Of a stretch of DNA of 64,000 nucleotides, positions 1 to 10,407 are shown piece after piece. The DNA is from Sequoia sempervirens (taxonomy: Eukaryota > Streptophyta > Pinopsida > Cupressales > Cupressaceae), in the NCBI GenBank assembly GCA_007258455.2, contig VDFB02000003.1, positions 40,117,986 to 40,181,985 on the forward strand. Reading direction: 5' to 3'. The notes under the pieces are model-generated. The model saw nothing but the letters and a program-made list of their open reading frames with translations. It was not told the origin of the DNA and searched no databases. Position 1 is the first letter of the stretch; each line of letters starts with the position of its first letter. The position numbers were made by a program, and so were the translations under genes.

Positions 1-10
1 CACTCATGAG

Positions 11-1918
11 TTGTTCATTGAGAGGAGTGTTCATTTTGAGGAGAGCCCTTCGAGTTCTTCTCTTACCACTTCTCCATCCACTATCAGATTGGAGCCTATG
101 CATCATGATGATAGTTCTTCAGAGGATCTTAATCCTCCTAATTTTGATGAGGATTCTTCTTCCTCCACTTCAGATGATGACAATGATGATGTAGATTCAC
201 ATTCTTCTCCTAGTCATCATTCAGAGGGTGATGATTCTCCTCTAGACTCTCCATCCCTTGCACCTCTGTGGGCTCATCAGACATTGGAATCAATAGGTGA
301 TTGGGTTGGTGATCCATTAGATATTAGAAGAACCAGGTCACAGTTTTAGCAGGCTCGTCATCTCTTCGTTGCTTCAGCTTCTGATCCATAGTCTTTTCGA
401 GAAGCCTCAGGTATTCCCGAGTGGGATGCTGCAATGCAGGAAGAGTTCAATTCCTTAGAGAGGAATCACACATGGGATGTAGTCCCTCTTCCTAAAGTAA
501 GGAAACTTGTTCGATGCAAGTGGATCTATCGGACAAAATTTGCATCAGATGGGTCAGTTGATAAGTATAAGGGTCGCTTGGTTGCAAAAGGATTCTCCCA
601 GGTTCCCGGGATTGACTACTCTGAGACTTTTGCACCAGTTGCTAAGATGAATTCCATCCAACTTGTCCTTGCTATAGCTGCAACACATCGTTGGGAAGTT
701 CATCAGATGGATGTGAAGAGTGCCTTTCTTCATGGTGACCTTCAGGAGGAAATCTACATGGAGCAACCACAGGGGTTCATCCAGAATCCTTCACTTGTGT
801 GTCATCTTTGAAAGTCTCTCTATGGCCTTAAACAAGCTCCTCTTGCTTGGTATTCCAAGATGGACTCCTTCCTTCTGATAGTTGTGTTCACTCGATGTCA
901 TTCTGATTCAAACATCTACATTCTACAGCAGGATGACACTCTCACATTTTTGGTTCTATATGTCGATGACATGTTGATCACTGGGGGTCACTCATCCACC
1001 ATCAAGGCGGTGAAAATTGCTCTACATAATAGATTTTTGATGTCAGACTTGGGCCTTTTGCATTATTTCTTGGGGATTGAGATCACTCAGTCATCTTCAG
1101 GTATCTTCCTTGGACAACCCAAGTATGCGACATGCTCTCCCGATTTCACATGGCTGACTGTAAGCCTGCACCGACTCCATTTCTATTAGGGGTCAAACTT
1201 GAGGCTAAGTGTTCCTCACCTTTGGTTGATGGCACTTTATAACAAAAACTTGTTGGGAGTCTCATCTACTTGACTCATACAAGACCCGACATTTCATATG
1301 CTGTGGGCATGGTCTCTAGATTCATGCAGGAGCCACATGAGTTGCATTGGAAGGCAACTAAACGGATCCTCCACTACATTAAGGGTACTCACAGTTATGG
1401 GATTCACTATGTAGCAAGTGTAGATATTGACTTGGTGGGACATACAGATTCAGATTGGGCAAGCGATTCTCAAAATTGTAAGTCTACTTCTGGGTATTGC
1501 TTCTCTCTTGGGTTTGGTCCAATTTGTTGGCCGAGCAAGAAGCAGTCTACAATTGCTCTTTCATCAATATAGGCTAAGTATCGAGGGGCAGTTAATGCCA
1601 CCACTGAGGCTATTTGGCTTCATAATATTCTCACTGAGTTTGGCATTCCATTCAGAAAGCCTACAATCATCTTTTGTGATAATCAGAGTGCTATACAGAT
1701 CTCAAAGAATCCAGTTCATCACCAGAGGACAAAACACATTGAGATACATATGCACTACATTAGGGAGCTGATTCAGGAAGGCATCATTGATCTTAAGTAT
1801 TGTTCTACCTCAAAGCAGACTGCAGACATCTTCACCAAACCCTTCACAGAGAGCAAGTTCCTTCATCTGCGAGCTTTGCTAGGGGTGCGACAAGTGTCTA
1901 CTTCAGGAGGGACTTTTT
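11..1918 (+). pseudogene. copia pol remnant: integrase C-term, RT, RNase H
   Basis: The first ~110 codons are the Ser/Asp-rich tail after copia integrase, ending in the RRTRSQ motif that usually precedes RT. RT starts near 434 with NHTWDVVPLP, then KCKWIY-like and KGRLVAKGFSQ blocks, the AFLHGDL block, and the catalytic YVDDM at about 958-972. RNase H follows from about 1270 with HTRPDISYAVG, DSDWASD, CDNQSAIQ and the TKHIEIHMHYIRE block, ending near 1918. Breaks: TAG at 347-349 and near 390, TGA at 809-811 inside RT, a one-base frameshift near 1120, another around 1230, and TAG at 1570-1572. The catalytic YVDD is retained. The protein would have made cDNA for the element. The family assignment is certain and the copy cannot be functional. 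Confidence 0.95.
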
Positions 1919-2086
1919 AGTCCTTCTTTCTACTCTTTATTTTGGGGGGGTATTTTCTCTCTCTATTTAGGGAGGGCTATTCCTCTTATGGGGGGATTCT
2001 TCTTTTGGGGGGGATCTCTATGTACATGGGTACCTTACATGGCCTCATTTGCCGAGACCCATCTTTTCACCCACCTAAGCTATGCT

Positions 2087-2096
2087 TAAGGGGGGG
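2087..2096 (+). other. polypurine tract of the copia element
   Basis: A short run, TTAAGGGGGG, lies immediately before the TGTT that opens the 3' LTR. This is the expected primer for plus-strand DNA synthesis. The same tract occurs in reverse complement beside the related LTR at 36645-36653, which supports the assignment. Confidence 0.8.
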
Positions 2097-2714
2097 TGTT
2101 AGTGTAGGTTTTTTTATTTTCCTTATGTTTGGGGTATTTATTTTTTCCTACACATATTATTTAAGCTTGCTTAGGTATTAGATGTGGTAATATGAGGACA
2201 TGTGCCAAAATACAACAGCTACATGTGTCACTCTCTCCCCACACATGGGTAGTTGAGTTACACATCCTCTTTTGGCTTGTTGTGCCACCTCTCATAAACC
2301 ACTATTTTTTTTTTACCTGGTAGTTTATGGGGTAGTTGGGTTTCTCACCCTCTTTTGGATTTATGTGCCACCTCTCTCCTGTCTTCACTTGAGGAGGTTA
2401 TGCCACATGTCTTGTCATTTACCAAGTAGGTGATAACCTCCCACCTTTTATGGGTAGTAGGATTTAATACACCTCTTGGATGTATTTTCCCTTATTCTTC
2501 TATATATTGAGCACTCTCCTCTCACCTTCACTAGTTCAGCTGGTTCAGCTAGTTCGGTGATCATTCTGTGAGAGTGACGAGGGTCTTCTCAAAATTCTCT
2601 TGCAGTGTTGTCTCTATTTTCTCTCTTTCTCTCTTTCAGATTTCTTCTCCATTCTACTATTTTGATTTTCAATCATTTGTTGAGTGGAGTGTATATGATC
2701 TACTACCGACAACA
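2097..2714 (+). repeat. copia 3' LTR
   Basis: The repeat opens with TGTTAGTGTAGG directly after a G-rich polypurine tract and most likely ends with CGACAACA, giving matched TGTT/AACA ends and a length near 618 bp. It contains a pyrimidine-rich stretch (2620-2650). A related LTR in opposite orientation lies at 36170-36644; the two share the first ~30 bases and an AAGCTTGCTTAGG block. The right end is set by where gypsy integrase similarity begins (2733), so it is uncertain by some bases. Confidence 0.78.
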
Positions 2715-2732
2715 GATCTTGTCTCAGTTATT

Positions 2733-3340
2733 GCAGAATCCAACAGTAATAAGATCTTAGTGAAGATCATAAAGAGGAATTTGCATCAAAATAAGAAGAG
2801 ATGGGATGTAAATCTCAAGTATGCTCTTTGGGATGATAGATTCACTATTAAACAAGATATCAAGTATGTAGCCCACTTGAGATAGTTTATCAAGTAGAAG
2901 CTAGGATGCCTGTCAATCTAAGACTACCCATGCATTAGTTGTCATTGATATTATAGGACATGGATTATGTTAATGTGATACAATTTCCCTCTAGTTCATG
3001 GTATGGACTGTCTTGGATGAGAAATGACAAGAAAATCATGTTAGGAGTGTTCAAATTAAGTAGATCATGAATCATATGAAATGATAAGAAGGCATCACTA
3101 AGGGAGTTCTAGGTTGGTGATTTGGTTATTTTGTAGAATGTCTAGTCAAAATATAAGGGAAAGCATGGGAAATTTGACCCTTTATGCACTAGGACTTATG
3201 GAGTACATGAGAGGTATGAATTCAATGTATACCGTATGATAGATTTTGATGGAGAATTGTTGGCGCTACCCATGCATGGTCAACATCTTAAGAATATTTT
3301 TTTTTATAGGTGATGGAGCTAAAAAAATTTAATTTGTGAG
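2733..3340 (+). pseudogene. gypsy integrase C-terminal fragment
   Basis: Reading the + strand gives the end of a Ty3/gypsy integrase core (NKILVKIIKRN, then ALWDDR as in the usual ALWADR block). After a decayed stretch comes the integrase C-terminal region (GDLVIL, KGKHGKFDPL, DGELLALPMHGQHLKN), which matches the usual GDLVLLWD, GKFD-LW and LPVNG-LK blocks of plant gypsy integrases. There are stops at about 2883 and 3135. It opens abruptly beside the copia LTR end, so the upstream pol of this copy was separated by the copia insertion. It lies on the opposite strand from E1 and is a different copy. Dead remnant. Confidence 0.82.
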
Positions 3341-4734
3341 ATGAGTGCTAAGCCTTCTATATTTTTATTGTGTCTTCAAGTAGTCTTGATTCCAACTTGG
3401 GCAAGATGGTGTTTTGTTTTGAATTTTTCAAATTTTTGATTTGCATGGAGATTTTAGATTCTTTTTGTACCTACAAGAGGCACACATATTCAACCAGAGC
3501 TAATTTTGGGACTCAATTTATTTATTTCTTTTATTTTCCTAAGTCCCTTCCCCTTTTGTGCCTAAGTCCTTTTATACATCCTTAAGAGGTCATCAGAACA
3601 AGACAATAAGATAAATCAAAATAAAAGACCAAAATAGATGAACAAAGCTACCATATCACTTGCTAGAGATGCTTGTAGTTTAGAGATGTTATATGTTGAT
3701 GATGCCCATTGTAGGAATGATATATCCATTAAGGCTCATGTAGGATATTGATGGTGATGGTGATGATTGATAGGAAATTGATATTTAGGTGTTGTTTTAT
3801 CTAATAATGATCAAGTTTTTCATGATTTTTACATGAATTTTCTAGATCTCAATAGTTGTTATGTTTGCTTTGATTATGTTGTCAAAAGGTGAGGGAAATG
3901 ATAAGTTTATTATGGATGGATAGTTTATTACGAGTCGACGATGACAAAGATGGTATTTTTAAAAAAAATTGAATGTTTTTGTGCTTTTAAGGTTATTTGA
4001 GGTTGTTCTTGGTGTTTTGAAGATATTTAAACCCAGTGAACATGACCTAGGGGATTGACCTAATTCCTCGATGACTCATCCATGATGGCCTTGCCTATGT
4101 AACTATGTAGAGGTTTTGAAGTTCAATTATTGGACTAGGATATTAGATCATACTTGGATGGCTAATAATGTTTTTGAGGTTTTACAAATATTTTTTGATT
4201 ATCAAGAATATTTTGATGTTTTTGGATTTTGAAGAGATATTTGGATGTTTTTGGATTTTGCAGGATTATTTGGATGTTTTTAGATTTTGTAGGATATTTG
4301 GATGTTTTTATATTTTTTCAAGGATTATACACGACTTGATAGATGAACAAGAATCCAATCTGTCTACCAATTTTAAGAAGATGCCCCATTTAGGTATATG
4401 ATTTATTACAAATAGATGGGCTGATGTAGATGGAGGATAGCAAGAGTGTGATGAGGTTAGACACTTAACATGTGATCAAGCCATGGTTGGGCACACATTT
4501 ATTACGATGTGGATGGATGGAATGGATGAAAGTGTGATTATGATGATGGATGGATGAGACATGAAGAAAAGTCTTGATAGATTATGAGGTAGCACTAATC
4601 CAAATGTGGAACCTATTTTCTAGGTTTCCACCATGGTACCTATCCTAGAAGCACCACAAAAGTGGTTTTCACTAAAAGGGTGATTTATTTCTCTTTACTG
4701 TATTTGATATTTTTCTCTCTTTTTTTTTTTTTTT
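3341..4734. other. no gene; decayed repeat-derived sequence
   Basis: This stretch separates the + strand gypsy fragment from the integrase end of E1. I find no reading frame with recognisable domains. It may hold the 3' untranslated part of the + strand gypsy copy (3341-3600) and the untranslated 3' end of E1 (about 4400-4734). It contains a short tandem repeat at 4205-4325 and a T-rich tract near 4716-4734. I did not find a copy of the E1 LTR here. Confidence 0.6.
4205..4325. repeat. ~29-bp tandem repeat, about 4 copies
   Basis: The words GATGTTTTTGGATTTTG and close variants start at about 4215, 4244, 4273 and 4301, giving a period of 28-29 bp. The array is T-rich and noncoding; the short open frame across it is a by-product of the repeat. 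Confidence 0.8.
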
Positions 4735-5935
4735 CTAGGATATTCTAATAGGCTAGGTCTAGAACTTCTTAAAATTGTTACTGCTGATAGGTTTCTCCAA
4801 AGGCTCTCCTTTAGGGGTAGCCAAATGATATGTGCTCGAGCCATAATTTGTTGTGATCACAAAGGGTCCCAACCAATTTAGTTCAAATTTTCCTTTACCC
4901 TCTTGACTAAGCTAATACTTTTGGTTTTCCTTCGAGACTAAGTCACTCATTTGGAAGTTTATATTCTTGATTCTTTTATTATAGCTATGCTTTAGACATT
5001 TTTTGTATGCTTGAAGATGGTTGAGAGCACTCAAACATCTTTCATCTAACAACTCAAGCTCTTGTAGTCTGGATACTCAATATTCTTCATTGTTGACAAG
5101 ATTATGCAAAGACACCCTTAAGGAAGGAATTTTGACTAGTATAGGAAAGATAGCTTCGGTTCTGTATACTAGGGAAAAAGGGGTAACACCTGTGAGTGTT
5201 CAGATGCTAGTTCGATAGGCCCACAAATCTAGATTTAGTTGGAGGTTCCAGACACATTTGGCATCATTAACTATCTTCTTGAGGATTTTAAGGATAGTTT
5301 TATTAGACATTTCTGCTTGGCCATTTACTTGGGGGTAGTACGAAGTGGAAAAGTGGTGTTGGATATGGAACTTAGCATAAAGGTCATGAATGTCTTAATT
5401 CTTAAAAGGAGTCCTATTTTCAGTGACAATGGTTTGAGGTATGTTGAAGTGAAAAACCAAATAGTTTAGGATAAACTTAGCTATTTTATTACCTATGATA
5501 TAGGTTAAGGGTACGACTTCTATCCACTTTATGAAGTACTCTATGGCGGTTATAATGAATTTATGTTCATTTGATGAGATAGGAGATATGTTGCCTATGA
5601 GGCTGAGTCCCCACTATGAAAAGGGCAATGGTGTAGTGATTAGGTGTAATTCCTGTCTTGGTGCATGAATAAGATCACCATGTTGCTGGCATTGAATACA
5701 TTTCTTTGCAAACTGATTACCTTCTTTTTCCATCTTAGGCCAGTAGTATCTAGTCATTAGTAGTTTCTTGACTAGGTTAGGTATGCTAGAATGTGACCCA
5801 AAAACACCTTCATGTAATTACTACAAGGGGGTTAATGCCTCTTCAAGGTTAAGACATCTAAGCAATGTTCCATAGAGATTTCGTCGATAAATCACATTTC
5901 CAAGAATGGTAAAGTGTTCAGTTTGTTAGATAAAA
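4735..5935 (-). pseudogene. E1 integrase
   Basis: The reading has the N-terminal zinc finger (HEGVFGSH, then YYWPKMEKEGNQF and CIQCQQ, an H-x6-H...C-x2-C pattern), the catalytic core and the C-terminal region (MSDLV, GKFELNWLGPF, YHLATPKGEPL). The core is damaged at the catalytic positions: the usual WGLD block reads WGLS, and the usual TDNG block reads TENR. The third catalytic residue, Glu in NGQAEMSNK, is kept. There are also stops, for example just before WGLS and near 5825. It would have inserted element cDNA into the chromosome. It lies directly after the second RNase H, as in Tat elements. Family certain, activity excluded. Confidence 0.92.
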
Positions 5936-5943
5936 GTTTTCTT

Positions 5944-6510
5944 TTAGTTTCTAGTAAGGTTAAGGGGTATGGTTACATGTTGAAGATAGGCATAAATATC
6001 TTGATACCAAGGTGAGTTGAGACTGACAACATCACACACAAGTTCAAATTTTAGGACATTGAATGTGGGTATAAGTAATTGCTCCACAAAAAACTCACAT
6101 TTATGACTATTTTGTGGCATGTCCAGAAGAGAACCAATAGTAGTCATAGCATCAAAAAATTTGTTATTGACCCTTGGTATTTTTTCAAAGAGAATGACTA
6201 GAAAATATTTCTTGAAACTATCTACCATTCTTTTGTAAGGAAGCAATTTATCGTCCTTAGTTAGGTTTTCATCATTCACTTGTCCGATTACTAGTTGTGA
6301 GTCTCCATAGACTTGTAATTCCTTGTTTTTCCATTCAATTATCATTCTCAATCTAGTGATCCATGATTTGTACTCTACTATATTATTAGTACAAGGAAAG
6401 GCAATCCTGTATGATTTGGGTATACTATCTCCTTGAGGTGCAATAAAGAGAATGCCAGCTCCTAATCCATGTTGGGTGTGAGATCCATCAAAGTATAATT
6501 TCTATCAGAT
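5944..6510 (-). pseudogene. E1 second (archaeal-type) RNase H
   Basis: This domain starts with KLYFDGSHTQHGLGAG and continues through IPKSYRIAFPCTNN, VEYKSW, ELQVYGDSQLVIGQVN and FFDAMTTIGSLLDMP. The four acidic residues expected of an RNase H are present: Asp in YFDGS, Glu in VEYKS, Asp in YGDSQ, Asp in FFDAM. The stretch from 6351 to 5944 (135 codons) is free of stops. In Tat-lineage elements this extra RNase H sits between the ordinary RNase H and integrase, as here. The start is unclear because two stops occur just before KLYFDG, where a frame continuing from the first RNase H would run. The better-preserved catalytic residues contrast with the neighbouring RT and integrase. Confidence 0.9.
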
Positions 6511-6589
6511 TGTTTGAGTCGTCACAAGGATTCCTTCATTCAAGAATTCTAATATCAAAGGATGGTGGTCTTCAATAGGTGCTTCAACC

Positions 6590-8020
6590 AACTAATTCAC
6601 TATCACTTGTCCCTTGATTTCTTTTTTATCAACATATTTTATGTCAAGTTCACTAAGGATCATAATGGGCCATTTCGCTATTCAACTAGTTAGGGTTGGC
6701 TTAGTCAAACGATATTTTAGTGGGCCCACTTTAGAGATGAGATTGATCTATTGATTAAGCATATAATGTCTAAGATTTTGTGATGCAAAAGTAACAGATA
6801 AACAAGCCTACTCCACAAGTATGTAATTAGTTCATAGCCCACCAGTGTGTGAATGATATAGTACACCGCTCTTTATTTATCATTCTCATCATGTTGTATT
6901 AATAAAGTTCCTAGAGCTACTGAAGTTGTGGATATGTAGAGGATTAGTGGTTTGTCTGGTAGAGGAGGCATCAAAACAAGAGGTGATGCCAAATAATCCT
7001 TAATTTCTTGAAAAGCTTGCTAGCATTTCTCTTCCCATTTAAAGACAACATATTTGTGAAGCAAATGTGTAAAAGGATGACACTTGTCAGCTAGCTGAGC
7101 TATGAATCTTTAGATTGAGTGAAGTTTTCCTTGAAGGGTATTAATTTGTTTCAATGTCTTTGGTGGAGGCATTTCCAAGATGGCCTTAACCTTAGCAAGA
7201 TCCACTTCTATACCTCTTTGAGATATAATGTATCCTAGTAGCTTCCTTGAGGTGACATCGAAAACACATTCCTTGAATTAAGGTGTACCTTTTATTCTTC
7301 TAACCTATCAAATATGTGTGCTAGGACATCTAAGTGACCTTGTCTTGTTTGGGATTTTTTTGGAAGACCATCCACATAATCCTCCATGGTGATGTGAAAC
7401 ATGCCATGAAAGATAGCGACCATTTCCCTCTGATAGGTAGCTTCCATGTTTTTAAGCCCAAACGACATGGCATTCCAACAATAAGTACCCCACGAGTAAG
7501 TGAAGGGGGTCTTGTGTTGGTATTCTAGAGCTTTTTAAATTTGATTGTATCTCAAAAAACTATCCATGAGGGAAATAATTTTGTGGCCTACTGTTAAATC
7601 CACTATGATGTCTATATTTGATAAGGGAAAGTCATCCTTTGGACAAGCTTTTTTGAGATCTCTAAAGTTAGTATATATCCTTATGCCCTTAGTGAGCTTA
7701 GAAACTAGTAAAATATTTGATACCTACTCAAGATAATCAATCAACCTAATGAAACCATCATCCTAGAGTTTCTATAGCTCCACCATAACCAAAAGTGTTA
7801 TTTGTGGATGCATTTTGCAAAGCTTCTGTTTAATTGGATTTTCTCTTGGAATAATTGTGAAGTGATGCACCACTAAGGATGGGTCTAATCCAGGGATGTC
7901 GACATAGGACCAAGAAAATTTGATCATATGGTTTCCCAAGAAAGAGGTGAAATTCTTCTTCTCTTCAATATCCAAAGAAGCTGCATAGAAGGTGATTTTA
8001 GGTGAATTTGATGTTCCCAC
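6590..8020 (-). pseudogene. E1 reverse transcriptase and first RNase H
   Basis: The N-terminal RT block is clear (WSYVDIPGLDPSLVVHH, then KMHPQI at about 7940-7800). It is followed by the palm: YTNFRDLKKACPKDDFPL near 7660, DLTVGHKIISLMD, YSWGTYCWNAMSFGLKN, and the catalytic box at about 7375-7390. That box reads YVDG where gypsy RT has YVDD, so the second Asp is lost. The connection follows (PPPKTLKQINTLQGKLHSI, FIAQLADKCHPFTHLL, FKWEEKC), then RNase H (PLILYISTTSVALGTLL, VYYIIHTLVGYEL). Stops interrupt it at several places, including after DYLE and before KALEYQ. The tail (IKGQVIVN, VEAPIEDHHP) leads into the second RNase H. Dead copy. Confidence 0.9.
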
Positions 8021-8029
8021 ATTTATTTT

Positions 8030-8590
8030 CTTAGTATTCTACTAGCACTATTAATCTCTCTTGGTGTCAGGTGATACTTGGGAGATTGAATCCTCCATCT
8101 TCGAGCACCTCAAAGAGGTTTTCACCCTTAGATACGTCCATTATTTTTTCTTTTTCATGATCTGATCCACATCATGGTTTTCACTAGGGGATATCTTTTT
8201 GATTTTCAAAATTTTACTTTTGTGATTGAAGGACCCAATATCACCTCTAAAGTATGCTCCTTCACCAAGTACAATGTCAAATCCTACCTTATGATATCCA
8301 AGTGGTATGCCATATATTAGTCCCATAAACTCAGCAATAACTTCATCATTTTGAAATATGTTAAAATCGGTGCTCATTGTTGGTCCTAGTTAATTAGTTG
8401 AGGATAGACAAGTTGAAGTTCATGTTTTTAGATGGTTGATCAAGTGAAAGGGTAGTGATGGTATTAATGAAAGTGTTCTTGAATAGGCAGTGATATACAT
8501 GAATAATTCTTCAATGGAATCATCGTCATTAGATGTCTTAATCATAGGAGAGGAAGGACCTTCCTCATAAATGGTATTTTCAGTGTTAGG
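8030..8590 (-). pseudogene. E1 pol linker before RT
   Basis: This stretch between the G-patch and RT is open for 78 codons (8377-8141), with an aromatic and Gly-rich part (GLIYGIPLGYHKVGFD) and a Lys-rich end. It corresponds to the poorly conserved linker that Tat-type polyproteins carry between protease and RT. I recognise no catalytic motif. It keeps the orientation and order of E1 and is called on position, not on a known domain. Confidence 0.55.
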
Positions 8591-8735
8591 AGTAAAATTG
8601 TCCTACGAACCGTATCCTAGCCCTTGATTCTTCTTACGCTTTTTTGGGATAATAGGTTCTCTTGTACCTTTCTCACATATGCCAAGGCTACCTTTTCCTG
8701 TAAGTCCCATGTTTTTTATAAGCTAAAAACCCTTG
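8590..8735 (-). pseudogene. E1 G-patch domain
   Basis: The - strand reads LIKNMGLTGKGSLGICEKG, then EPIIPKKRKKNQGLGYG, then a stop. This matches the G-patch pattern of an M-G-x-x-G-x-G core followed by a Gly/Gln turn, a Pro-Ile pair and a closing GLGY. G-patch domains bind nucleic acid or activate DEAH helicases; in betaretroviruses one is attached to the protease. Here it lies downstream of the E1 protease, separated from it by the later solo LTR insertion. A second, independent G-patch lies downstream of the protease in E3 (26751-27074), which makes the call much firmer than one short match would. Confidence 0.8.
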
Positions 8736-9008
8736 TTGTTGTGCTCAAAAGAGATAGGTTGTGGCTCTTCTTCCTCTTCTTCCTTATATAACCAAGTAGA
8801 AACATCTTCTTCACATATGAATTCCTTGTTCAAATCTCCCCATATGGTGAAGATTGTAGGTTTAAATTCAATGATGGTAGTATGAGCTTCCTTGATTTTC
8901 TTGTGGTTTCTCATATGATCTTGGAGATAGCAAAAGTTTTCCAACACAAAGGGAATGTTTTAGATGATAATCCCCACAATTGTTATCTAGTACTTGGATC
9001 TTGAGAAC
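8723..9008 (-). pseudogene. E1 protease to G-patch linker
   Basis: This part of the E1 polyprotein is cut from the protease by the solo LTR at 9014-9561. It is open from 8947 to 8723, with an acidic run (KEEEEEEPQP). No domain is recognised. If the insertion and one copy of the ATATT duplication are disregarded, the protease frame would run on into this region apart from one stop at the junction, which supports it being one former reading frame. Confidence 0.6.
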
Positions 9009-9013
9009 ATATT

Positions 9014-9561
9014 TGTTGGTATATGGAGCCTAATCAGACTCAGAGGTTAAATTTTCCCCACTTTTATCAGCGTGGTTTCCCCCCAAATTATTTAACAAGG
9101 GTTTGGGGGTAGCACCCCCAAGACGAGGTCAAGCGGTGGCACCCCTGTCACGATATAAGGCAGGGTTGAGGGGCAATTCCTCTGAAACCTCTCACAATTT
9201 TTATTATTTTATAAAGGCGTCAGGAGTTAATTTTTCTATTGTCCAACATAAAAAATCCTATTTTGTAACCGACATAAGTCTTGATAAAAGGCTAAGGGTT
9301 AGGGTTTCCGTTGATATTGTATTGTAGCATTTTGCAGTGGTATTGAGTTGCAAGGATTACTGGTTGTAATCAGTTTGATTTACTGGATAATAATATTGGA
9401 CTTTCTATTGGTGGATGTAGCTCGAGTTTGGGTGAACCACGTTAAATATTGTCTCTCGCTATTATTTTTTTGTGTTTTTCATTCCTCTGTTTAATCTTTA
9501 TTTGCATTTAATTGATATTTTTTGCATGTAATTCCTACCAAGATTTAGGTGGATTTGCTAA
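9014..9561 (+). mobile_element. solo LTR inserted in E1 pol
   Basis: The insert opens with TGTTGGTATATGG and is flanked by ATATT on both sides (9009-9013 and 9562-9566), a 5-bp target duplication. It has a TATA-like GATATAAGG near 9154 and, near 9413-9450, a GTGGATGTAG...GAACCACGTTAAAT segment typical of the end of many plant LTRs, both in + orientation. No internal region is present, so it is a solo LTR left by recombination. One caveat is that the right end reads GCTAA and not the usual CA, so that boundary may have mutated. Confidence 0.72.
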
Positions 9562-9564
9562 ATA

Positions 9565-10170
9565 TTATGGAGTCAGGGAAGATGAGGCTTGAGATGATGA
9601 GGCTAAAGATGTTGGATCAATGTAGGAAAATGAGCATAAGGAGATATCATTGCTAGGGACTTGGAAGATCTTTAGGTATTTTTCCTCTAAGTTCTTGCAA
9701 TAATGGAAGGGCTTTGGATCAACATAAATAGTGACCTCTTTGTCATTATAGGGAAATTTCAAGCATTGGTGATAGGTTGAAGGGATAGCTTGCATTGCAT
9801 GAATCCAAGGGTGTCCCAAGAGAAGGTTGTATGGTAGCTCAAGATCCAATACTTAACAAGTTGTTTCTGCTATTACTAGTCCCACTTGAATGGGAGGTCC
9901 AGTAGTACCTTCAAAATCTCTCTCATTATCATCATAGGCCCTAATGGTAATGATTTTTCGCTTTTCAATAACCTCATTGGAATATCCTAATTGTTTTACA
10001 AGTTTTGTAGTACAAATGTTTAAGCCTATGTCACCATCTATCAATACTCTCTTGATTTTATGTTTATGGATGTAGAATTCTAGGTATAAAGCATGATTAT
10101 GATATGCGTGTAAGGGAAGATCTATTTTAGAGAAGATGAGATGATGGGTAGAATCAATGTGTTCCACCAT
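9565..10170 (-). pseudogene. E1 aspartic protease
   Basis: Two open stretches carry the protease. The first (10170-9853) has RVLIDGDIGLNICTTKLVKQL, where IDG with the catalytic Asp matches the VLIDGGAxxNI motif of gypsy proteases. The second (9849-9565) has [13 protein letters not shown] and [14 protein letters not shown], the conserved LGRPWIH and PSTLHQ-LKF blocks that follow the active site in Tat-type elements. One stop (near 9850) separates the halves. The enzyme would have cut the Gag-Pol polyprotein and acts as a dimer. The solo LTR begins immediately downstream and cuts it off from the G-patch and RT. Confidence 0.9.
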
Positions 10171-10407
10171 GGCTTGAAACTATTTCATGTTAATGTCATT
10201 GGGTACGAAAGACTCTACTAGGGTTTTATCCAAAACTTCTTTATGAGCTAAGAATATTTTGAGAAGTTCAAGAATAGAAATATGTGTGGGAGTCTTTTTT
10301 AGATGGTCAATAAGATTATAATCATCTTGTGAAGGCTTAAGGAAAGATTTAGATTTTAGTGGGGCTCCTTGGATTGTAACTTTTCCTCATCATGTAGTAA
10401 CATTACA

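Larger units (their letters stand above)
1..2714 (+). mobile_element. Ty1/copia retrotransposon, 3' part
   Basis: This is the 3' half of a copia element that continues beyond the left edge of the window. In order it holds the end of integrase, reverse transcriptase, RNase H, a short untranslated stretch, a polypurine tract and the 3' LTR. The order integrase then RT-RNase H is diagnostic of copia (gypsy has integrase last). The element is broken by several stops and frameshifts, so it is dead. Its right end abuts a gypsy integrase fragment, which suggests that it inserted into an older gypsy copy. The 5' half and the left target duplication are outside the window. Confidence 0.93.

Noticed and set aside
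1942..2181. 79-codon Gly/Phe-rich frame after copia RNase H
   Set aside because: It spans the 3' untranslated part, the polypurine tract and the LTR start; open by composition. The matching stretch in the copy at 36632-36916 has the same explanation.
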